The position numbers and the translations under genes are program-made. DNA of 64,000 nt, from NCBI GenBank assembly GCA_017643025.1, contig JAEPOG010000007.1, forward strand, positions 1-64,000, in the 5' to 3' direction. Below are positions 39,186 through 44,835 of this stretch, piece after piece. The first letter of the stretch is position 1, and the number at the start of each line of letters is the position of its first letter. Under the pieces are notes generated by a model. It saw only the letters and a list, made by a program, of their open reading frames with translations. It was not told the origin of the DNA and searched no databases. Source of the stretch: Rhizobiaceae bacterium. Lineage in GTDB: Bacteria > Pseudomonadota > Alphaproteobacteria > Rhizobiales > Rhizobiaceae.

Positions 39186-39716
39186 GTGGCGCGTGGACTT
39201 TTCTGGCTGCTCTCGGCGGCGACGCTCGTTCTCTATCTGGTCATGGTTAAATGGAGCCTGCCGTACATCGCCTCCGAAGCAGGCGGGCTCGCCGCCTTCG
39301 ACATGCGCCCTGTCGGCTACACGTTCGACGATGCGCACGCTTTCCTTGCAGCGCTGAGCGATGCCGGCAACGCCTTCTATCGCGACGTGCAGCACCAGCT
39401 CGACCTGCTGTTTCCAGGGCTGCTGGCGGCGTGGCTGTTTCTGACCATAGCCGCGCTGCTGCCGTCTCGCCTTGGGTACTGGCGCTACGTGATCGCCGCA
39501 CCGGTCATTCTCACGGCGGTCTTCGATTGGGCGGAAAACGGCGCGGTCGCGGGAATGCTCGCCGCCGGTACGGATGGCCTGACCGAAGAGATGGTGCGGA
39601 CCGCCAACGGCTGGACAATAGCAAAGGCGACGGCCTCGACCGTCGCCTACACTGCGCTGCTCGTACTTCTGATCTGGAAGGGCGTCGCCCGCTGGCGACG
39701 CCGCTCCGTCTCCTAG
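39186..39716 (+). CDS. Small integral membrane protein of unknown function
   Basis: This 176-aa product has four hydrophobic segments (about residues 5-22, 75-95, 100-118 and 148-168), the first followed by a ~45-residue outer loop. The GTG start at 39186 follows GGTAGGGG. I do not recognise a family. It lies 12 nt after hyuB on the same strand and ends 3 nt before the convergent curlin-like gene. Linkage to hyuAB could be functional or accidental. Confidence 0.75.
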   Translation: MARGLFWLLSAATLVLYLVMVKWSLPYIASEAGGLAAFDMRPVGYTFDDAHAFLAALSDAGNAFYRDVQHQLDLLFPGLLAAWLFLTIAALLPSRLGYWRYVIAAPVILTAVFDWAENGAVAGMLAAGTDGLTEEMVRTANGWTIAKATASTVAYTALLVLLIWKGVARWRRRSVS

Positions 39717-39719
39717 CCT

Positions 39720-40124
39720 CTACCAGCCGAACTGAAGCGTGGCGCAGGTGCCGCCATTGCCGTTCTGCTGGACATGGCCGTTGGTGTTCTGGCCGAACTG
39801 AAAAAGACCGCAGGCGTTGCCGTTGCCGTTCTGCTGCAGCGTGCCGTTGTGGCCGCTGCCTTCCTGGTGGACGACACCGAGATTGCCCGAACCGTTCTGC
39901 ATCAGGCCGGCCGCGTTGCCGGAGCCGTTCTGGGTGATGCCGCCGTTCTGGATACCGTGGAACAGGGCGTACATGCCCAGACCAACGCGCATCGCCTGTT
40001 CCTGCTCGGCATTGGCCGGGGCGAGGTTGATGGAAATCTGGCCGCCGGCTGTTGCCGGGACGGTCAGGGAAGCGGTGCCGATCATGGCGGCGGCGAGGGC
40101 TGCGGTCAGGGTCTTGCGGGTCAT
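39720..40124 (-). CDS. Curlin-repeat protein (CsgA/CsgB-like curli subunit)
   Basis: The start is the ATG at 40124 (MTRKTLTAALAAAM). The 134-aa precursor has a signal peptide ending near VPATAGG and then about four Gln/Asn/Gly-rich curlin repeats with Q-N-G-x-G-N spacing (QNGSGNAAGLM, QNGSGNLGVV, QQNGNGNACGLF, QQNGNGGTCATL). Such repeats stack into amyloid fibres on the cell surface. Two cysteines within the repeats are unusual for curli subunits. A ~30-residue non-repeat segment (NLAPANAEQEQAMR...) precedes the repeats. It may be the nucleator (CsgB role) with the 40811 gene as major subunit, or the reverse. Confidence 0.85.
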   Translation of the reverse strand: MTRKTLTAALAAAMIGTASLTVPATAGGQISINLAPANAEQEQAMRVGLGMYALFHGIQNGGITQNGSGNAAGLMQNGSGNLGVVHQEGSGHNGTLQQNGNGNACGLFQFGQNTNGHVQQNGNGGTCATLQFGW

Positions 40125-40260
40125 CGTTTTCTCTCCTCTGGGGTCTGCGTTGCTTGAGTGATCTGGCTGTCCTTCAGCCGATGACGCACTTTTGCAGCGG
40201 CCCGCTGAACCCATTTGGAACCCGTCATTCAGATTTCGTTCATTGGAACGGCCCGCACCG

Positions 40261-40299
40261 AAAAAGCGAAAAGGGCCCCGGAAACCGGAGCCCTTTTCG
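40261..40299 (-). terminator. Intrinsic terminator of csgH
   Basis: A 15-bp stem with one mismatch (CGAAAAGGGC arm) and a 3-nt loop is followed on the minus strand by GCTTTTT. It lies 20 nt after the csgH stop. Confidence 0.85.
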
Positions 40300-40318
40300 G
40301 GTGCCAATGCGTGAGCCG

Positions 40319-40717
40319 TCAGATCGAGGCGCCGACCCGTTCGCTGCATGTGAAGGTCTCGCCGCCTGCGGTGATTTCCAGGCTGGCGTCGTATTGCGCG
40401 CCATAGCCACCGAGCATCACACTGCCGAGCGTGACCTCCTCGCCGGCGCCGGCCGAGAAGCCGCCGCCCTGGCGGATATTGGTATTGCCCGATCCGCCGA
40501 CGCTGGTGACCTGGAAGCGGTAGCTGCCGCTGATTGCTCCATCGGCAACGAAAACGCCCGAAAGCGAAACCATCGAGCCGCTTGCGCTCGCCTTGATCTC
40601 GCAGAGCGACGAGCCCTGATTGCCGTCAGATCCACCGGAGGCATAGGCCGCGCCGGCAATGGCGAGGCCGATCAGGGCGGGTGCGGCACGGGTGAGAAGC
40701 TTGCTATTGCGTAACAT
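40319..40717 (-). CDS. csgH: Curli assembly chaperone CsgH
   Basis: The 132-aa precursor starts at the ATG at 40717 (MLRNSKLLTRAAPAL), 7 nt after AAGGAG; another ATG at 40723 is too close to that site. A signal peptide ends near AAYASGG. The mature domain (CEIKASASGSMVSLSG ... TFTCSERV) matches the alphaproteobacterial CsgH immunoglobulin-like fold, with two cysteines placed to form a disulfide. CsgH binds curlin and prevents premature amyloid formation in the periplasm (established for the family). It sits between the two curlin-repeat genes. Confidence 0.87.
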   Translation of the reverse strand: MLRNSKLLTRAAPALIGLAIAGAAYASGGSDGNQGSSLCEIKASASGSMVSLSGVFVADGAISGSYRFQVTSVGGSGNTNIRQGGGFSAGAGEEVTLGSVMLGGYGAQYDASLEITAGGETFTCSERVGASI

Positions 40718-40810
40718 GCTCATTCTCCTTGTCTGGTCGCGGGAACCGGCCAAGCAGGCCAGGCCCCCTTGACCGGTTGAAACACCGTGACTGTGGTCAG
40801 GAAGCCGCCG

Positions 40811-41242
40811 TTACGGGCAGGCCTGGACGAAAGCCGCGACGTTGCCGCTGCCGCCCTGGGTAACGTTGGCGCTGCAGCCATTGCCGACCTGCACGCCGGC
40901 CGCGATGTTGCCGTTGCCGTCCTGAGTCAGGATCGAGGTGTGGTTGTCGCCGAACTGGGCGACGCCGGCGGCGTTGCCATGACCGTTCTGCCAGGTGTTC
41001 GAATGATTGTTGAAGCCGGTCTGGCCGGTCGCGGCGGTGTTGCCGTTGCCATACTGCTTGCTGATCGCGTTGTTCCAGACGCCGTCCTGATAGACGCCGA
41101 TGGTGTTGCCGAAACCGATCTGTTCGCCGCCGGCGCCGTTGCCGAAGCCGTACTGCTCGATGAACACGTTGCCGGCCATTGCGGGGGCGGAAGCGCCCAT
41201 CACGGCTGCGATTGCGGTGGCGATGATGAACTTGCGGGTCAT
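40811..41242 (-). CDS. Curlin-repeat protein (CsgA-like major curli subunit)
   Basis: The 143-aa precursor has a signal peptide ending near APAMAGN and five or more curlin repeats with the Q-x-G-x2-N pattern (EQYGFGNGAG, EQIGFGNTIGV, KQYGNGNTAAT, GQTGFNNHSNT, WQNGHGNAAGV, TQDGNGNIAAG). This is the better candidate for the fibre-forming subunit. The ATG follows GAGGAGAG. It is the first gene of the curli group. No csgG, csgE or csgF gene lies in this window, so the outer-membrane secretion channel must be encoded elsewhere. Confidence 0.87.
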   Translation of the reverse strand: MTRKFIIATAIAAVMGASAPAMAGNVFIEQYGFGNGAGGEQIGFGNTIGVYQDGVWNNAISKQYGNGNTAATGQTGFNNHSNTWQNGHGNAAGVAQFGDNHTSILTQDGNGNIAAGVQVGNGCSANVTQGGSGNVAAFVQACP

Positions 41243-41416
41243 TTAACTCTCTCCTCTGATGGTTTTGCGGTTGGGTCCGCGTTGACGAGGCGAGATTTAG
41301 AATCACGGCGCGGAACGCCCGCTGAACCGCGCGTTCAGAATTCGTTCACCACGCAAAATCCTTGAAAATCAGCCGTTTGGCCGCAGAAAAAAGTTATGCG
41401 CTGCCCGGTTGCCCGC

Positions 41417-41869
41417 TCAGGAGAGCTTCGCCAGCAGCCGCACCAGCGTGGCCGCTTCGCGCTGGGTGAGCGGAGCCAGCGTCTCGGCGGTGATCTCCGC
41501 CGCCTCGAGAAGCATCGCCTCGACCAGGGTGCGGCCATCCGCCGACAGGCTGACGACAATGCGCCGCCGGTCCGAATCATGTTCCGCCAGTTCCACCAGC
41601 GCCCGACCGCGCAGGCGGTCGATGACGCCCTTCACCGTCGCGGCGTCCATGGCGACGAGCTGGCCGAGCTGGTTCTGCGAGGTCTCGCCGACCTCCCAGA
41701 GCTTGGCGAGGACGGCGAATTGCGGCGGCGTCAGGTCGGGAATGCGCCTGGCGAAGATCGCCAGATGCCGCTGGTTCGCCTTGCGCAGCAGGAAGCCGAT
41801 CTGCTCGTCGAGGCGGTATTCCTCCTCGCTGGAGTCGACCAGAACCGGTTTGATTGCCGCGCCGCTCAT
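41417..41869 (-). CDS. MarR family transcriptional regulator
   Basis: The 150-aa product has the MarR winged helix (TSQNQLGQLVAMDAATVKGVIDRL; wing with DSDRRRIVVSLS). It is the last gene of the six-gene Mo-hydroxylase operon, its ATG overlapping the DUF1185 stop (ATGA). MarR proteins in degradative operons usually bind the aromatic substrate or its hydroxylated form and control the same operon. It is a candidate binder of the palindromes at 23032, 35269 and 48480. The GntR protein at 53033 is the alternative. Confidence 0.91.
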   Translation of the reverse strand: MSGAAIKPVLVDSSEEEYRLDEQIGFLLRKANQRHLAIFARRIPDLTPPQFAVLAKLWEVGETSQNQLGQLVAMDAATVKGVIDRLRGRALVELAEHDSDRRRIVVSLSADGRTLVEAMLLEAAEITAETLAPLTQREAATLVRLLAKLS

Positions 41870-42450
41870 CGCAAGCCGTCCTCCCCCTTCACCTGCCAGG
41901 CTTCCAGCCCGCCCATGCGCGAATGCACGCGCGGGCCGCAGGCCATTGCGAGGCAGAACACGATCTCGTCCGGCCGCGGGCCGTCAGGCAGGCAAACCGT
42001 GATCGCGTCGAAATGCGAACGCACATAGGCCGCGTTGGTGTGGCCGAGCGGAACGTCCAGCGAGGCGCCGAAGCCGCCGACCTTCATGGCAGAGGGCACG
42101 ATGGCCTTCGACGCGCCGAGTTTCTCGCGCATCGCGTAACCGCCCGGCACATGCCAGAGCGCGCCGTGCTCGATCTCGCCGGCCGTGCCGACGATGGCGC
42201 CCTTGCCGTATCCGTCGATGGCAGCCGCATCGCCGCCCAGCGCGGCGATAAGACGGTCTGTCAGTTCCGCGCCCAGCGGCTTCAAATCGTCCATGGCCGG
42301 CTGCAGATCCGGCTCGTAGCGGCCGGCGAAGGGGTTCTGCACCAGTGCCATTGCTGCGGCACGACGGCGCGGCGCTTCGGTAGCGGGCCCGCCGTCGTGC
42401 AAAATCTCCTCGGTGAATACCGCGATCCTGCGGATCGGAAATTCAGGCAT
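41866..42450 (-). CDS. DUF1185 (AA_synth) family protein
   Basis: The 194-aa product matches the DUF1185/'amino acid synthesis' family (RRIAVFTEEILHDGG, GTAGEIEHGALWHVPGG, HTNAAYVRSHFDA). As I recall, solved members adopt a variant of the chorismate-mutase fold, shared by RidA/YjgF enamine deaminases; the biochemical role is not established. The gene overlaps the UPF0280 gene by 8 nt and MarR by 4 nt. In a pathway that yields an enamine after lactam opening, an enamine- or imine-hydrolysing role is conceivable, but that is speculation. Confidence 0.88.
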   Translation of the reverse strand: MPEFPIRRIAVFTEEILHDGGPATEAPRRRAAAMALVQNPFAGRYEPDLQPAMDDLKPLGAELTDRLIAALGGDAAAIDGYGKGAIVGTAGEIEHGALWHVPGGYAMREKLGASKAIVPSAMKVGGFGASLDVPLGHTNAAYVRSHFDAITVCLPDGPRPDEIVFCLAMACGPRVHSRMGGLEAWQVKGEDGLR

Positions 42451-43306
42451 GTTCCTCCACCATCCTTGCTTCTTCGAGCGTACCGCACAGCAGGCTTTCG
42501 CCGTCCAGGAAAAGCGCCGCCGAATGGATCAGCCCGCGCCGCCTGAAGTCCTCCGCCAGGGCGAACCCGTTTGCCAGCGCGCGGCGCGCCTCGCTAGCTT
42601 CTAGCGGACCTACACCGACGGTCACCAAGCGATCGCCGAGATCCGTGTCCGGGTCGAGATCGCTGGCATTATGTCGCTGAATTGCCGGGTGGCCGGGCAT
42701 ATCGACCGCGTTTGCAATCAGCGTCGCAGCGACATCGGCCGCAGCGGCCGAATGCGCCAGAACCGTCACGGCGTCGGCAATGCCAAACGAGAAAGACCGT
42801 CCACGCCAGCCGGAGGTCGCCACTCCGCGCACCGGCGAATCTGCATTGATCGTGACACGGTCACCGAAGCCGTGGCCGGTTCCGGCGATCGCCAGCGCCA
42901 TGTCGGAGCCGTGTGCGAGGTGGATGGCGCAGTCGCCGCCATTGTTGGTGTAGGCGCGTTCGATTTCGCGGCCGGCGACGAGCGCCGCCAGCACCTCATC
43001 GGCGACCGCGCCGGCCACTGCCGCCATCGGCGTTACGAAAACATCGCCGTATGGCCGCACCGCCCGCTCCATGCGCCGCGCGGTGCTTCCCTGGAAGGTG
43101 GGCCCGTCTGGCGGCAATTCGCTGCGCAGCGACGGCAGTTCCGCGACCAGCTCTTCAAGGATTGTGCGGAACCGATCCGTCGCCTGCGAGTAGGCGGCCC
43201 TGCGCTCGGCCTCAGCCCCAAACGCCTCGACGATCAGGTCGATCGGCCCGTGGTTCATGTGGAGCCGCCTGCCGTCCGGCAGCATGGAGATCTGCGGGCC
43301 GGTCAT
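42443..43306 (-). CDS. UPF0280 family protein, ApbE-like fold (possible flavin transferase)
   Basis: The 287-aa product belongs to UPF0280. Several segments read like ApbE flavin transferases: NNGGDCAIH (121-129) at the place of the ApbE GG motif, GVATSG (161-166), and IADAVTVLAHSAAAADVAATL (split here as residues 176-190 and 191-196), like the ApbE cation-binding SVTV...ADALAT region. The gene overlaps the Hnr-like reductase gene by 4 nt. Because E. barkeri 6-hydroxynicotinate reductase carries covalent flavin (established), this protein may flavinylate its neighbour. That function has not been shown for UPF0280 to my knowledge. Confidence 0.88.
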   Translation of the reverse strand: MTGPQISMLPDGRRLHMNHGPIDLIVEAFGAEAERRAAYSQATDRFRTILEELVAELPSLRSELPPDGPTFQGSTARRMERAVRPYGDVFVTPMAAVAGAVADEVLAALVAGREIERAYTNNGGDCAIHLAHGSDMALAIAGTGHGFGDRVTINADSPVRGVATSGWRGRSFSFGIADAVTVLAHSAAAADVAATLIANAVDMPGHPAIQRHNASDLDPDTDLGDRLVTVGVGPLEASEARRALANGFALAEDFRRRGLIHSAALFLDGESLLCGTLEEARMVEEHA

Positions 43307-44835
43307 TTGCCGTTCGCCTTGGCGGAGAGCAGTCGCGGCATTATCTGCCCGCCGGTCGCGGGCCAGACGCGGCGGTCGTTGAAATATTCGCCGCCCTTCG
43401 CCAGCACGTCGGGAATGGAGCGTATCTCTGCCTCATAGCCGCCGAGCGCGACATAGTCCTCGCGCCGCAAGGTGAACTCGATTGGAGCGACAAGGGCGGG
43501 CGTCGGCACGTAGCCGAAGGCGTTGTCGGGAAGCCGGGTGACGTCGACCATCAGCGTGATGCCGCCGCCCGGCCAGATATAGACCGGCGCGCCGCCGCAC
43601 GTGACGTAGGTTTGCAGCCCGTGCACCGAGCGGGTCAGGTTGACCGGATTTTCGGTGACGCCGGCGCGCAGCGAACCGCCCGCGCCGCCCATGAACATGA
43701 CGGTGCAAAGCGCCGGTTCGCAGTTCTCCTCTATGAGATCGACCGATTTGCGCAGGCGGTCCGGGAAAGGCTTCGCCACCGGCTTCAGGTCGCCGTCCAG
43801 TTCGTAATAGGCAAACTGCTCGCCGGTCGTCGAAACCATCAGCATGGACAGGCCTGGCCGGGCGCCCTTCTTCGGGTTCCAGTCGCCTAGGATGGCGAGC
43901 GGGTCGGTCAGCGTCGTGCCGCCCCAGCCGAGGCCGGGCTCCGCCACCTTGAAGTAGCGGCCGGGCGTCGACTTGCGGCCGTTGACGCGGATGCCGGTGT
44001 CCTGCCAGCCGATCACTTTGCCGGCCTGGTGTTCGGAGACGACGCCGGTGATGTGGTCGTCAACCACGACCACCTCGTCGACGAGGTCCTTCCACTGGGT
44101 GGCGAACATCCCTATGGCCGCCGAGCCGCAGCCGACGCGCATGCGATGTTCGACCTGCCCGTCGATGACCGGCGGTGCGCCGGCCTGAACGACAACGGTC
44201 GAACCGCCCTCGATGGAAAGCTCGACCGGCTGCTTGTTGCACAGCGCCAGCAGCGTGTCGCAGGTGACACGCCCTTCCGACTTGGAGCCGCCCGTGAGGT
44301 GGCGCACGCCGCCGAGCGACAGCATCTGCGAGCCGTATTCGGCGGTCGTGACATGCCCGACGGGTTCGCCGTTTGCGAGCACCGTCGCCGCTTCCGGGCC
44401 GAGATGGCGGTCGGTGTCGATCTTCACCTTGACGCCGCAATAGGAGAAAATGCCCTCGGTCACCACCGTGACCAGATCGACGCCCTCGACTTCCTGGCTG
44501 ACAATGAATGGAGCCGGCTTGTAGTCCGGATAGGTGGTGCCGGCGCCAATGCCGGTGACGAAACGCGGCGCGGTGTTGACCGGATTGCCGTCCCAGCTTT
44601 CGCTTTCCCCGCCGACGAAGGGAACGACGTCCCCTCCATCCGCCTCGACATGATCGAGCACCAGAACGGGGTCGCAGCGCACGATCCTGCCGCCGAAATT
44701 TCCGTAGCGGTCGCAAGCGCCCGTTCGGCCCTCGGCGATGTAGCACATGACCGGGCAGGCATCGCAGCGCAGCTTTTCGCCCAGCGTCTTGGCGCCGGGG
44801 TCGTGCGTGTCGAACCGTTCGGAGAGCTCGCTCAT
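43303..44835 (-). CDS. 6-hydroxynicotinate reductase-like iron-sulfur flavoprotein
   Basis: The 510-aa product resembles the proteins labelled 6-hydroxynicotinate reductase. An N-terminal C24-x2-C27-x3-C31-x9-C41 cluster (CDACPVMC ... GACDRYG) should hold an iron-sulfur centre. The remainder is a long alpha/beta region with many Gly-rich loops (MFMGGAGGSLRAGVTENP). In Eubacterium barkeri this enzyme reduces 6-hydroxynicotinate to 1,4,5,6-tetrahydro-6-oxonicotinate and carries iron-sulfur clusters plus covalent flavin. The gene overlaps the Mo-subunit and UPF0280 genes by 4 nt each. No ApbE-type D-x-x-S-G-A-T acceptor motif was seen, so any flavin attachment site is unknown. Confidence 0.82.
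   Translation of the reverse strand: MSELSERFDTHDPGAKTLGEKLRCDACPVMCYIAEGRTGACDRYGNFGGRIVRCDPVLVLDHVEADGGDVVPFVGGESESWDGNPVNTAPRFVTGIGAGTTYPDYKPAPFIVSQEVEGVDLVTVVTEGIFSYCGVKVKIDTDRHLGPEAATVLANGEPVGHVTTAEYGSQMLSLGGVRHLTGGSKSEGRVTCDTLLALCNKQPVELSIEGGSTVVVQAGAPPVIDGQVEHRMRVGCGSAAIGMFATQWKDLVDEVVVVDDHITGVVSEHQAGKVIGWQDTGIRVNGRKSTPGRYFKVAEPGLGWGGTTLTDPLAILGDWNPKKGARPGLSMLMVSTTGEQFAYYELDGDLKPVAKPFPDRLRKSVDLIEENCEPALCTVMFMGGAGGSLRAGVTENPVNLTRSVHGLQTYVTCGGAPVYIWPGGGITLMVDVTRLPDNAFGYVPTPALVAPIEFTLRREDYVALGGYEAEIRSIPDVLAKGGEYFNDRRVWPATGGQIMPRLLSAKANGK

Noticed and set aside
39720..41242. Short direct repeats resembling a CRISPR or minisatellite
   Set aside because: The repeats are in frame and encode curlin units in signal-peptide proteins; there are no spacers of constant size.
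43303..44835. ApbE-type flavin acceptor motif (D-x-x-S-G-A-T) in the Hnr-like protein
   Set aside because: I looked for it to support flavinylation by UPF0280; the closest segment (GSLRAGVT) does not fit. The idea is kept only as an inference.
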